DNA of 35,426 nucleotides from Pseudomonadales bacterium (GCA_028279305.1 JANQOA010000072.1:1-35426), one strand, 5' to 3'; shown: positions 15,497 through 23,133, counted from the stretch's first letter. Notes: generated by a model not told the origin, from the letters alone. A program made the numbers and translations.

Positions 15497-16878
15497 GCCT
15501 GCTGGGTCAGATAACCGTCGAACACCATGCAAACGTTGCGGATCAGATAGCGTCCCTGCTCCGTGACCCTCATACCGGCACTGTTCAGGCTCAGTAACCC
15601 GGCGTCGGCAAGCTGCTGAATGCGCGGCAACTCCAGCCGGAAATACTCCGCAAACGCTTGCCCGCTGAGGCGGCTGAACTCCGCAAAGTTCAATTTAAAC
15701 TTGCACATCAGCGATTGGATCACGTAGCGCCGCAACTGGTCGTCACCGTTCAAGCGGCAACCCCGCTCCAACGGGAAATTATGAGTGTCCAGGCTGGCGT
15801 AATAAGACGGCAGGTCTTTGTGATTCTGCACGTACAGGCGCCCGGTCTGGCCGATGGCGCTGACCCCCAGGCCCAGCAACTGGCAGTCCGCATGGCTGGT
15901 GTAACCCATAAAACTGCGGTGCAGCGTGCCGCTGCGCATGGCTTTGACCAGACTGTCACCGGGCCGGGCAAAGTGATCCATGCCAACGTAGACGTAACCC
16001 TGGTCTTCCAGTTTTTCCACCGCCAGGCTCAGCAGTTCCAGTTTGCCCGCCGCGTCCGGCAACTCGTCAGCCGCGATCTGCCGCTGCGCCTTGAAGCGCT
16101 GCGGCAGGTGGGCATAGCTGTAGATGGATAACCTGTCCGGCTGCAGCGCAGTCACCCGGTCCAATGTTTTGCTGAAGCCGGCGGGCGTCTGCCGCGGCAG
16201 GCCGTAAATCAAGTCAAAGTTAACGGATTGCATGCCGTGCGCACGCGCGGCGGCAACCACCTCTGCAGTTTCCTCCTCACTCTGCAGACGGTTAATGGCA
16301 GCCTGCACCGCCGGGTTAAAATCCTGCACACCAACGCTGAGGCGGTTGAACCCCAGCGCCGCCAGACGGGAGATGCGCTCCGCGGATACCCCCCTGGGAT
16401 CTACTTCGATGGAATAGTCCCGGTAGGGGGCGGCACAGAGGGTAAACGAACGGCCGAGCTGATCGAATATCCGCTGCATCTGGCTGTCATCCAGAAACGT
16501 CGGGGTGCCGCCGCCGAAATGCAGTTGCTGCACTGCTCCACTGTCCGGCAGGTGTGCGCCCAACAGGGATATTTCGCGGCACAGATAATCAACGTAGGTT
16601 TCCGCATGGGTGCGGTTGCCGGTATGAATGCGGTTGCACGCGCAGTAGTAGCAGATTCTGGCGCAGAACGGCACATGCACATAAAGTGCCAGCGGGCGGC
16701 TGCCCACCGCGTGCAAGGTGTTCAGGTATTCGTTCTGCCAATCGCCGGGCTGAAACAGGTTGGCGGTGGGGTAGGATGTGTAGCGTGGGCCGTTTACATC
16801 AAAACGGCGCAGAAGGTCCGCCACCGGATGAACGACCCGGTCAACTTCAGCGCCAACCTCTTCGAGCACCCCGCTCAC
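15466..16878 (-). CDS. hemN: Oxygen-independent coproporphyrinogen III oxidase
   Basis: This 470-aa radical-SAM enzyme converts coproporphyrinogen III to protoporphyrinogen IX without oxygen, in the cytoplasm. The cluster motif is Cys72-x3-Cys76-x2-Cys79-x-Cys81 (FCARICYYCAC), the arrangement of true HemN. NGPRYTSYPTANLF near the N-terminus and the C-terminal HemN domain are present, and the length fits the family (about 455-460). The start is GTG at 16878, overlapping the fnr stop as GTGA. Coupling to an FNR-type regulator fits induction under low oxygen. Confidence 0.95.
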   Translation of the reverse strand: MSGVLEEVGAEVDRVVHPVADLLRRFDVNGPRYTSYPTANLFQPGDWQNEYLNTLHAVGSRPLALYVHVPFCARICYYCACNRIHTGNRTHAETYVDYLCREISLLGAHLPDSGAVQQLHFGGGTPTFLDDSQMQRIFDQLGRSFTLCAAPYRDYSIEVDPRGVSAERISRLAALGFNRLSVGVQDFNPAVQAAINRLQSEEETAEVVAAARAHGMQSVNFDLIYGLPRQTPAGFSKTLDRVTALQPDRLSIYSYAHLPQRFKAQRQIAADELPDAAGKLELLSLAVEKLEDQGYVYVGMDHFARPGDSLVKAMRSGTLHRSFMGYTSHADCQLLGLGVSAIGQTGRLYVQNHKDLPSYYASLDTHNFPLERGCRLNGDDQLRRYVIQSLMCKFKLNFAEFSRLSGQAFAEYFRLELPRIQQLADAGLLSLNSAGMRVTEQGRYLIRNVCMVFDGYLTQQAQTDNFSRAI

Positions 16879-17729
16879 AGCAGCGCCTGCGCGGCCAGCG
16901 CCCTGAGTTCCGGCAGGCGGCACAAATCAATGTGGTCACGCGCCGCGCGGATCAATCCCTGGGCATTCATTTTTGAGATCACCCGGGACAGGCTTTCCAG
17001 GGTCATGCCCAGATAATTAGCCAGGTCCGTGCGGCTCATCGGCGTCGGCAGAAACTGTTCACAGCGGCCCAGGGCATGAAGTTTGTCCGCAAACCTGACG
17101 CAGAACGCGGCAAACCGGACCTGCGCGGAAGTCTGGCTGAGGGTTGAATGATGTTGCAGATCCTGTCTGGCCTGGTCCGCCATATTGCTGACCAGGGCAG
17201 ACATCAGCGCCACTGCATGCCGGCCGTTCGCCTCCAGCGTTTTGATATCCAACTCACAAACGGTGGACGTCTCCACCGCCACCGCGCTCTCCACATAGGC
17301 GCCGTCATGGCAGACGCGGCCGATCACATCGCCGGGCAGGTGGAAACCGGTAACAAATTCTTCTCCCTGAGCATTCACCACCGAGGTCTTGAACATGCCG
17401 GAGCGCACGTGAAACTGCCGGCCGCTGGGATCACCGGCCCGGTAGAGGGCAACCCCGGGGCTGAATACCTGGCTGATGCGCATCCACCCCGGTAAATGCT
17501 GCAGGCTCTGCTCCGGCAACCGGCTGGCGATACAGACATGGCGGGTCTGGCAATCGGTACAGGGGTTGTTGTCCGGCGCCGGCGGTGGGGCGCATACATT
17601 GTCCCGGCCTGGGTGGGGAGAGGTGTCATCTAACGGGGAGTTGGATTGGGCGGAACTGGCTCTCACATGGCTCTCACTACTGCTTTTGCATGCAGCTTGG
17701 GGATATGTGCGGGCTGCGCCAATCCGCAA
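16875..17729 (-). CDS. fnr: FNR/ANR-type oxygen-sensing Crp-family regulator
   Basis: This 284-aa regulator carries an oxygen-labile [4Fe-4S] site. Cys57-x2-Cys60-x5-Cys66 matches the spacing of E. coli FNR Cys20/23/29, and Cys158 (TSTVCEL) matches Cys122. The C-terminal helix-turn-helix has Glu245, Ser248 and Arg249 (ESLSR), the residues that read TTGAT half-sites. The N-terminus is about 35 residues longer than in E. coli, and an internal start cannot be excluded. It is coupled to hemN and faces ompW across a perfect FNR box at 17779-17792, which may also serve autoregulation. Confidence 0.93.
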   Translation of the reverse strand: MRIGAARTYPQAACKSSSESHVRASSAQSNSPLDDTSPHPGRDNVCAPPPAPDNNPCTDCQTRHVCIASRLPEQSLQHLPGWMRISQVFSPGVALYRAGDPSGRQFHVRSGMFKTSVVNAQGEEFVTGFHLPGDVIGRVCHDGAYVESAVAVETSTVCELDIKTLEANGRHAVALMSALVSNMADQARQDLQHHSTLSQTSAQVRFAAFCVRFADKLHALGRCEQFLPTPMSRTDLANYLGMTLESLSRVISKMNAQGLIRAARDHIDLCRLPELRALAAQALL

Positions 17730-17778
17730 TTCTACCTACTCGGCGCGTAGCATCCCTCAGCACCCGTAGCTGCCCGGT

Positions 17779-17792
17779 TTGATTTATATCAA
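17779..17792. promoter_or_regulatory. Perfect FNR/ANR box
   Basis: TTGAT-TTAT-ATCAA is an exact match to the FNR consensus TTGAT-N4-ATCAA. If it acts at -41.5 for ompW, the start point would be near 17827 and the -10 would fall on CAAAGT (17815-17820), which is acceptable. The site is also about 50 bases upstream of the fnr start, so it could autoregulate fnr. The cognate protein is encoded next to it. Confidence 0.88.
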
Positions 17793-17870
17793 TTCTCCCC
17801 GGCCGCTTTGCTCACAAAGTACGCCACGCCTGATGCACGTTTTTAACTTACCGTAACCGAGGAGAGTGTT

Positions 17871-18467
17871 ATGAGATACCTGGTTTGCGCCATTACCCTG
17901 TGCTGTGCCCTTTACACCGTGCCTGTTCATGCAGAGCGCGGCGACTGGCAGATACGCATGGGCGGCAGCCTGGTCAACCCAAAATCAGACAACCATGGTA
18001 TTGTGGAGGTGGACAGCGATACCATGCTGACATTCAACGCCACCTATTTTTTGACCCCCAACTGGGCGATTGAGCTGCTGGCGGCGCTGCCGTTCACCCA
18101 CGACATCGACCTGGTGGGCGGCGGCAGGGTTGCAGAAACCAAACATCTGCCGCCCACCCTGTCCGCTCAATACCACTTCATGCCCGGCGGTAAGGTCCGC
18201 CCTTACGTCGGCGCCGGCATCAATTACACGCTGTTCTTCGAAGAAGACACCACCGGCGCTCTGGCCGGCAGCAGCCTCAAGCTGGAAGACTCCGTGGGCC
18301 CAGCCGCGCAGATCGGCATCGACATTGATCTGTCCGATCGCTGGTTTCTGAATGCGGAGGTACGCTGGATGGACATCGACACCAAAGCCAAACTTGACGG
18401 CGTTAGCCTGGGCACCGTGGAAATTGATCCATGGCTGTACGGGATCAACCTGGGTTTCAGACTATAG
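17871..18467 (+). CDS. ompW: OmpW family outer membrane protein
   Basis: This 198-aa protein has a signal peptide (MRYLVCAITLCCALYTVPVHA, cleavage after about residue 21) and an eight-strand barrel pattern ending in a terminal aromatic-like strand LYGINLGFRL. The blocks ATYFLTPNWAIELLAALPF and RPYVGAGINYTLFF are characteristic of OmpW. It forms a small outer-membrane channel for hydrophobic compounds. GAGGAGA precedes the ATG. The perfect FNR box upstream fits the known oxygen control of ompW in enterobacteria. Confidence 0.92.
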   Translation: MRYLVCAITLCCALYTVPVHAERGDWQIRMGGSLVNPKSDNHGIVEVDSDTMLTFNATYFLTPNWAIELLAALPFTHDIDLVGGGRVAETKHLPPTLSAQYHFMPGGKVRPYVGAGINYTLFFEEDTTGALAGSSLKLEDSVGPAAQIGIDIDLSDRWFLNAEVRWMDIDTKAKLDGVSLGTVEIDPWLYGINLGFRL

Positions 18468-18473
18468 TCTTAC

Positions 18474-18493
18474 AGCCGCGCCCTTAAGCGGCT
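18474..18493. terminator. Hairpin after ompW
   Basis: AGCCGC (18474-18479) pairs with GCGGCT (18488-18493) across an eight-base loop, seven bases after the ompW stop. There is no T-run, so it may stabilise the 3' end rather than terminate. Confidence 0.35.
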
Positions 18494-18509
18494 ACGCAAT
18501 TCCCCGCAT
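18490..18509 (+). promoter_or_regulatory. Shared 20-bp element, copy 1 (upstream of lipoprotein cytochrome)
   Basis: The element reads GGCTACGCAATTCCCCGCAT and matches 18 of 20 bases of the copy at 23061-23080. CGCA is repeated with a 10-bp period, as in sites bound by tandem activator subunits. It ends 58 bases before the cytochrome ATG. A -10-like GATGAT (18532-18537) begins 23 bases after the element end, the same offset as in copy 2. An activator-dependent promoter is likely. Confidence 0.6.
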
Positions 18510-18531
18510 TGCGCGGCGTTCCGCCGCGCAA
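18509..18531. other. Strong GC-rich hairpin in the cytochrome promoter region
   Basis: TTGCGCGGCG and CGCCGCGCAA form a perfect 10-bp stem with a TTC loop. It abuts the shared element and precedes the GATGAT hexamer. It lacks a T-tract and may instead be an operator, since a stem between -35 and -10 would block polymerase if bound. Confidence 0.5.
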
Positions 18532-18567
18532 GATGATGGCAGGCCATTTTAACGCGGGAACCGAAAG

Positions 18568-19032
18568 ATGAATGGTGTTTTCACTCAAGTCATAAAACCC
18601 TGTGCCGCGGTCACCGTGCTGGCCGCCGCGCTGGCGGGTTGTGATGATCAGGCACGCGGATTTGCCCTGCCCCCGGGCAATGCAACCACCGGTCAGGAAA
18701 CTTTTGTGGCGTTGCAGTGCAATCATTGTCACAGCGTGGCGGACGGCACTGAAAAAGCTGCTGACGGACACCCGGAAATCAATTTTTCCCTGGGCGGGCC
18801 AACCACCCGGGTGCGCACCTATGGCGACCTGGTGACCTCCATCATCAATCCTTCACACAAAGTCTCCGGCTACCCCAAAGCGGACGCCAACGTCAACGAG
18901 TTCGGCGAATCGAACATGCGTGTTTACAACGACATCATGACCGTGCAGCAACTTGTTGATTTAACAACGTATCTGCAAGGCACCTATAAACTGGTTCAAC
19001 CCCAGTACCAGCCCTACTATTACGGTCCTTAA
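18568..19032 (+). CDS. Lipoprotein class I cytochrome c
   Basis: This 154-aa protein carries a lipobox LAGC with the lipid-bearing Cys25, so it is probably anchored to a membrane facing the periplasm. A single covalent haem site is Cys51-x2-Cys54-His55 (CNHCH). A methionine in ESNMRVYNDIMTVQQLVDL is the probable sixth ligand, and the sequence ends soon after the final helix. It should shuttle electrons between periplasmic enzymes and an oxidase. It shares its upstream element with the second cytochrome (23134-23712). Confidence 0.9.
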   Translation: MNGVFTQVIKPCAAVTVLAAALAGCDDQARGFALPPGNATTGQETFVALQCNHCHSVADGTEKAADGHPEINFSLGGPTTRVRTYGDLVTSIINPSHKVSGYPKADANVNEFGESNMRVYNDIMTVQQLVDLTTYLQGTYKLVQPQYQPYYYGP

Positions 19033-19039
19033 GGCGGAT

Positions 19040-19072
19040 TCAGGGGGGACTCAGGGGGGACTCAGGGGGGAA
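19040..19072. repeat. Three tandem 11-bp repeats at the DUF4136 3' end
   Basis: TCAGGGGGGAC is repeated head-to-tail at 19040-19050 and 19051-19061, and as TCAGGGGGGAA at 19062-19072. The third copy encodes the last codons and stop of the DUF4136 gene (Phe-Pro-Pro-stop on the minus strand). G-runs like these are prone to slippage, and the earlier copies look like past duplications of the stop region. Confidence 0.8.
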
Positions 19073-19610
19073 AAGAAGCAAACAGTTCGGGTACCGCGCG
19101 GGCGATCACGTCTTCAGCCCCGTCCCGGTCCCTGGGGTAAAGGTTGGTTTCCACCCAGCCCCGCCAGATGGGTTTGCCGCCGTAAAAAACATCCGCGGCC
19201 AGAAAGCCGATGGTGCGTATGTCCATACGGGTGCCCGCCCCCGGCGTAATCTGTTCCCAGCAGTCCACGTCACGGCAGGGTGAACCCCCGGTTTCAAACG
19301 ACACCAGTTCGCGCCGGGTGCGCAGGGTCAGCATTACCTGTACATCCGCTGTGTCTTCAGTGGCGGTGAAACCTTTACCGGCCAGGTGTCCCGCCACCGC
19401 CTGCCGCAGCGCATCCCGCATCAAGGGGCTGACGTAACCGGTGTCATCCTGCACATCCAACCCCCCCTGGCGCCAGCTGAAGGTATTTTCAGTATCCAGA
19501 TAACCCGGCTCCACCACACACTGGGAACCGGACTGCATCGGGGTCTGACAAGCTGTCAGGACAAACAGGACGGCGCTGAGAAAGAGGTATCTGCTCGGGT
19601 GTTTCATCAT
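19062..19610 (-). CDS. DUF4136-type lipoprotein
   Basis: This 182-aa exported protein has a signal sequence ending in a lipobox LTAC (Cys20). The body, with TFSWR near the N-terminus, ADVQVMLTLRTRRE, and IWRGWVETNLYPRDRD towards the end, matches the layout of DUF4136 lipoproteins of proteobacteria. Their function is not known. AGGAA precedes the first of two adjacent ATGs. It follows the UspE-like gene after 42 bp on the same strand and is probably in its operon. Confidence 0.75.
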   Translation of the reverse strand: MMKHPSRYLFLSAVLFVLTACQTPMQSGSQCVVEPGYLDTENTFSWRQGGLDVQDDTGYVSPLMRDALRQAVAGHLAGKGFTATEDTADVQVMLTLRTRRELVSFETGGSPCRDVDCWEQITPGAGTRMDIRTIGFLAADVFYGGKPIWRGWVETNLYPRDRDGAEDVIARAVPELFASFPP

Positions 19611-19652
19611 GGTTCCTGTCTTGATTTGGGTACGCCGCCGGGATTGCGGACC

Positions 19653-20558
19653 TTAAGGGTTGATGACCAGGACGTCGTGATACGCCTTGGTCAGGATCCG
19701 TTCAGCGGTGTTGCCCAGGCCCAGGCTCTGGGTAATCGGGTGTGCCGCCGCCCCCACCACAATCACCCCGGCTTTCAGCTTGTGCGCCCGGCTGTTGATC
19801 ACCCGGCCTGCCTTGCCGACCGGGAAATGGATATTCGATTTCGGCACCCGGTAACCGGCCAGGGTGCGCTCCACCAGCGGCTCGATATCCCGCAGCACTT
19901 TTGCCTTGGTGACTTTCTCATTGGTCAGGTCCAGGTCCCGCAACACCTGGGAAATCTCAATGGCAAAAATCACGTGCAGCGGGGCGCCGGTAAGTTCAGC
20001 GTAGTCAGCCCCGGCTGCCATCAGGCGGGCGTTCAGGCGGCGGTGCTTGGCGTCGCTGCTCTTAAAATCCAGCGCCACCAGCACAGGGCCTTTACGCTTA
20101 CGTGCCGCCCGGGATTTTGCCGTGGTGAACAGCACCGGCGCACCGCAGGTGCGCAGAATCTGCCAGTCGGTAGGGGTGTATAACAGTGTTTTGCTGCGGT
20201 GCAGCGACTTTATCACCAGGTCGTAGCCCCCCTTGGCCACCGCCTCAGCCACCCAGCCGGCAATATCATGGCCCCACACGCATCTGCGTTTTACCTTGTA
20301 CTGCCGCAGGTGCTCCTCCCCAGCCTCCTCATGCAGCAACTGCTGCTGCCAGGCTTCCAGTTTTTCATGCATTTCATGGCGCATCTTGCGGCGCTGCTTG
20401 GCATCAAACGTCGTGTTGCTGTCCAGCATGGCGCTCCAGTAGAAACTGACAAGTTCCAGCGCACCCTGACTGCGCCGCTGCAATTGCAGGGCTTTTGCCA
20501 GCGCGCTCTGGGAGTGTTTGGGTTTATCCAGCACGGTAAGAATTGATGAAAACTGCAT
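19653..20558 (-). CDS. uspE: Tandem universal stress protein, UspE-like
   Basis: This 301-aa cytoplasmic protein has two Usp domains, as in UspE. The second ends with the nucleotide-loop-like block GAAAHPITQSLGLGNTAERIL and DVLVIN, the family signature near the C-terminus; the first is more divergent. UspE proteins respond to stress and growth arrest. In E. coli uspE lies next to fnr, and here it is 2 kb from fnr. AGGAG precedes the ATG. It sits downstream of the globin gene on the same strand. Confidence 0.85.
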   Translation of the reverse strand: MQFSSILTVLDKPKHSQSALAKALQLQRRSQGALELVSFYWSAMLDSNTTFDAKQRRKMRHEMHEKLEAWQQQLLHEEAGEEHLRQYKVKRRCVWGHDIAGWVAEAVAKGGYDLVIKSLHRSKTLLYTPTDWQILRTCGAPVLFTTAKSRAARKRKGPVLVALDFKSSDAKHRRLNARLMAAGADYAELTGAPLHVIFAIEISQVLRDLDLTNEKVTKAKVLRDIEPLVERTLAGYRVPKSNIHFPVGKAGRVINSRAHKLKAGVIVVGAAAHPITQSLGLGNTAERILTKAYHDVLVINP

Positions 20559-20586
20559 TTATGCTCCTATTTTTTGTCCGCGGTAC

Positions 20587-20622
20587 TATCCCCGGTTTTA
20601 TCCCCGGTTTTACCCCCGGAAC
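20587..20622. repeat. Three imperfect 12-bp tandem repeats upstream of uspE
   Basis: TATCCCCGGTTT occurs at 20587-20598 and 20599-20610, followed by the degenerate TACCCCCGGAAC at 20611-20622. They lie in the 108-bp gap between the globin stop and uspE. The rest of the gap is C/G-rich with similar fragments, suggesting decayed repeat units. I see no clear promoter. Confidence 0.6.
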
Positions 20623-20666
20623 TATCCCGGCGCTGTCCCCGGTGCTGTCCGCAGGCGGTCCGGCGG

Positions 20667-21101
20667 CTAATCCGGATCGGACGGCTGCAGCAGTTGCAGG
20701 CGGATAAAGGTTAAGCCCGGAGACAGCCCCGCCATCCAGGCCAGGCGTGTGGTTTCGTCCGCGTGCCTATCATACTCCACAACCGTCTGCAGCAGCGCTT
20801 CCAGCCACACATCCAGCAGCTCCGCGTCAATGCCCAGACCGCTGTGAACTCCAGCCAACCGGTACAACTCCGCTGACGGCGTGCCGGTAACATAAAAGCC
20901 CACCAGATCAAATATGGACCGCTTCAACATGCTGATCTGCTTATTCATGTCGGTACCGGCAAACAACTCCGCCACCTTGGGATGCCGGGTGAAGCGCCGA
21001 TAGAAGGTGGTGAAAAATTCGGTGCTGCGCGCTTCCGCGTCCGCTGTGTTGGCGCTGAACAGCCGGTCGAAGCTGGCTTCAAATTGTGGAATCGCAGTCA
21101 T
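20667..21101 (-). CDS. Single-domain globin
   Basis: This 144-aa protein has the clear bacterial globin pattern: FFTTFYRRFTRHPKVAELF in the A/B helices, GTDMNKQISML in the E region, and LAGVHSGLGI with proximal His86, then LLDVWLEALLQTVVEYD. It should bind haem and O2 or NO. The ATG at 21101 is preferred; a longer frame to 21140 adds a poorly conserved tail. It is distinct from the globin at 11517-11927. The upstream shared element copy 3 and the UspE neighbour suggest a low-oxygen or nitrosative-stress role. Confidence 0.88.
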   Translation of the reverse strand: MTAIPQFEASFDRLFSANTADAEARSTEFFTTFYRRFTRHPKVAELFAGTDMNKQISMLKRSIFDLVGFYVTGTPSAELYRLAGVHSGLGIDAELLDVWLEALLQTVVEYDRHADETTRLAWMAGLSPGLTFIRLQLLQPSDPD

Positions 21102-21138
21102 CCCGGTACACGTTAGCGGTTCAGCTCCGCCAGCGAAC

Positions 21139-21158
21139 ATATGGGGATATACGTAAAC
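21139..21158 (-). promoter_or_regulatory. Shared 20-bp element, weak copy 3 (upstream of globin)
   Basis: Read on the minus strand, this matches the cytochrome elements at 14 of 20 ungapped positions, conserving TTACG-A, TCCCC and the final AT. A TAAC-type -10 candidate lies about 23 bases further on, the same offset as in the cytochrome copies. The resulting leader would be only a few bases, which weakens the case. Confidence 0.35.
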
Positions 21159-21255
21159 ACGGCTGCCGCTCTACGAGGTTCTACGGATGGGACCCCCCTG
21201 ACGCGCAGGCATAATTCGTACAATCAGCAGCAGCCGGCCGCCGCCCACTTAAACC

Positions 21256-22599
21256 GTGCGTCAGCATCAACCCCCCGACAGGTCAAACGCAGACGTTGCA
21301 GAAGCGGCTGCCGCTGACCGCAGCGGTGAGGAACTGAACTCGCCTCTCAAGCGCACGCTGACCCGGCCGCAACTGATTCTGTACGGCCTGGGCACCACCA
21401 TCGGCGCCGGCATATATGCCCTGCTGGGGGAAATTGCCAACATTTCCGGCTACCTGGCACCCTGGGCGTTTGTGTTGGCGGGCCTGTTAGCCGGCTTTAC
21501 AGGGCTGTCTTTTGCGGTGCTGAGCAGCCGTTATCCCCGTGCCGCCGGCAGCGCGCTGTATGTGCAGAAGAGCTTTAACGCACCCCGCCTGGCTACCGCC
21601 GCGGGTTTGCTGGTGATGTTTGCCGGGGTGGTATCCGCCGCCACCCTGCTGAACGGTTTTGTCGGCTATGCCCAGGAATTTCTGCACCTCGAGCGCAACA
21701 CCGTTATTGCCCTCGCAGCCGTTTGTATCACCATGCTGGCAGTCTGGGGAATCAGTCAATCGGTGTGGCTGGCAGCGGCGATCACGCTGCTGGAAATCGG
21801 CGGCCTGCTGTGGGCAACCGGTCTGGCGGGGCTGTCCGTGCAGGCGCCGGACTTTTCTCTGTTCATTACCCCGCCGCAGGCTCTTGTAACCCCGCCGCAG
21901 GCTCTTGTAACCCCGCCGCAGGCGCTGCCGGATGGCGCCGGGGCGGGCGCCGCGCTGGCGGTTGTGATCAGCGGTGCGGTGCTGGCCTTTTACGCCTTCA
22001 TCGGCTTTGAAGACATGGTTGAGGTGGCGGAAGAAGTCCGCGACGTAAAACACGCCATGCCGGCTGCCATCATCATCACCCTGTGCCTGACAACCTTACT
22101 GTATGGCGTCCTCATGGTGGCCGCGTTACTGGCTGTGGGGCCCGGCTATCTGGCTGATTCCAGCGCCCCGCTGCCGGATCTGTTTCGCGCGCTGGGCCAC
22201 AATCATCCCCGGGTGATTTCATTTATCGGCGCCCTGGCAATTATCAACGGCGCCTTGATTCAAGTCATCATGGCCTCCCGGGTGTTTTACGGCCTGGCTT
22301 CCCGTGGGCAACTGCCCGCGATCCTGGCGCGGGTAAATCCAACCACCCGTACACCCTGGCTGGCAACCCTGCTGTCCGGGACCGCCATACTGCTGCTGGC
22401 GCTGGCCGGCAACCTGGTGCTGCTGGCGGAACTGACCTCGGTACTTATCCTGCTGGTCTTTACCCTGGTTAACGCGGCACTGTTTAATCTGCAACGGCGT
22501 GCTGCCGGGCGCCGGGCTGTGCTTCAGGTCAGCAGTTTGATCGGCGCCGCGGCGTGCCTGGCGCTGGTGTTCTACACCCTCAGCGGCTGGCTGACCTGA
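21256..22599 (+). CDS. APC superfamily amino acid permease
   Basis: This 447-aa integral membrane protein has about 12 hydrophobic helices. The first carries GLGTTIGAGIYALLG, the substrate-binding unwound helix of APC transporters, and FYAFIGFEDMVEVAEEVRD is the typical TM6 region. It probably imports amino acids or amines with protons. The GTG start at 21256 has no good ribosome-binding site, so the first 20-30 residues are uncertain. The loop at residues 205-224 carries a TPPQALV repeat. No pathway partner is adjacent. Confidence 0.88.
   Translation: MRQHQPPDRSNADVAEAAAADRSGEELNSPLKRTLTRPQLILYGLGTTIGAGIYALLGEIANISGYLAPWAFVLAGLLAGFTGLSFAVLSSRYPRAAGSALYVQKSFNAPRLATAAGLLVMFAGVVSAATLLNGFVGYAQEFLHLERNTVIALAAVCITMLAVWGISQSVWLAAAITLLEIGGLLWATGLAGLSVQAPDFSLFITPPQALVTPPQALVTPPQALPDGAGAGAALAVVISGAVLAFYAFIGFEDMVEVAEEVRDVKHAMPAAIIITLCLTTLLYGVLMVAALLAVGPGYLADSSAPLPDLFRALGHNHPRVISFIGALAIINGALIQVIMASRVFYGLASRGQLPAILARVNPTTRTPWLATLLSGTAILLLALAGNLVLLAELTSVLILLVFTLVNAALFNLQRRAAGRRAVLQVSSLIGAAACLALVFYTLSGWLT
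21868..21923 (+). repeat. In-frame 21-bp tandem repeat in the permease
   Basis: ACCCCGCCGCAGGCTCTTGT plus A (21 bp, seven codons: TPPQALV) is repeated exactly at 21868-21888 and 21889-21909, with a partial third copy to about 21923. The period keeps the reading frame, so copy number can change without killing the gene. It lies in an extramembrane loop before the TM6-like helix. Confidence 0.9.
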
Positions 22600-22605
22600 C
22601 CCGGT

Positions 22606-22977
22606 TCAGGCCGCTGACTCCGCGCAACGGATGCAACTGGTGGTAGCGGGCAGCGCCTGCAGGCGCCCGCTATCGATCTCCGACTGGCAGTGTACACAGG
22701 TGTCATAAGTCCCGTCGTCCAAGCGCTGCAGGGCAAACTTAACCGCGGCCACCTCCTCGTTCATTTGCGCCGCGAGTTGCACCATGGTTTCTTCGTTCTC
22801 CAGTTCCACCGCCTGTTCCGCAAAATCCGCGGGTAAAGGCTGTTGGCGGTGTTCAACATGTTCAGCCAGACGGCTCTGGCGCTGCAGGGCGCTATCCAGC
22901 ATTTGCAGCAGGCGTTCGCGCACGCCCTGGGGGTGAGTGCCAACCGGGTCGGAGCCCACGTGTTTCTGGCTTGCCAT
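22606..22977 (-). CDS. DksA/TraR family zinc-finger protein
   Basis: This 123-aa protein has a helical N-terminal part (coiled-coil-like 30-85) and the four-cysteine zinc finger Cys94-x2-Cys97-x17-Cys115-x2-Cys118 (YDTCVHCQSEI ... SCIRCAE). Family members bind the RNA polymerase secondary channel and tune stringent-response promoters. It is shorter than DksA (about 150 aa) and closer to TraR/YbiI-like proteins. AAGGGA precedes the ATG. It is convergent with the permease and divergent from the cytochrome. Confidence 0.9.
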   Translation of the reverse strand: MASQKHVGSDPVGTHPQGVRERLLQMLDSALQRQSRLAEHVEHRQQPLPADFAEQAVELENEETMVQLAAQMNEEVAAVKFALQRLDDGTYDTCVHCQSEIDSGRLQALPATTSCIRCAESAA

Positions 22978-23060
22978 GGTTTATTTCCCTTAAGATCAAT
23001 CAGCAAGATCTCAGCGTAAAAATTACACTCTGACCCGCCCATCGGGGGATACCGGATAAC

Positions 23061-23080
23061 GGTTACGCAGTTCCCCGCAT
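23061..23080 (+). promoter_or_regulatory. Shared 20-bp element, copy 2 (upstream of second cytochrome)
   Basis: GGTTACGCAGTTCCCCGCAT differs from the copy at 18490-18509 at only two positions. Two CGCA tetrads lie exactly 10 bp apart (23066 and 23076). The end of the element is 53 bases before the TTG start at 23134. A -10-like TTAAAT (23103-23108) begins 23 bases after the element, matching copy 1. The palindrome CCTGATATCAGG (23112-23123) follows. Confidence 0.6.
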
Positions 23081-23133
23081 ATGGTACCGGAGGCAGCCGT
23101 AGTTAAATCCACCTGATATCAGGGAGGTTACTC

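Noticed and set aside
21868-21923. CRISPR-like repeat
   Set aside because: Units are adjacent without spacers and code for part of a permease.
23112-23123. CCTGATATCAGG palindrome as an FNR-type site
   Set aside because: The half-sites have no N4 spacer and it overlaps the ribosome-binding region; its meaning is unclear.
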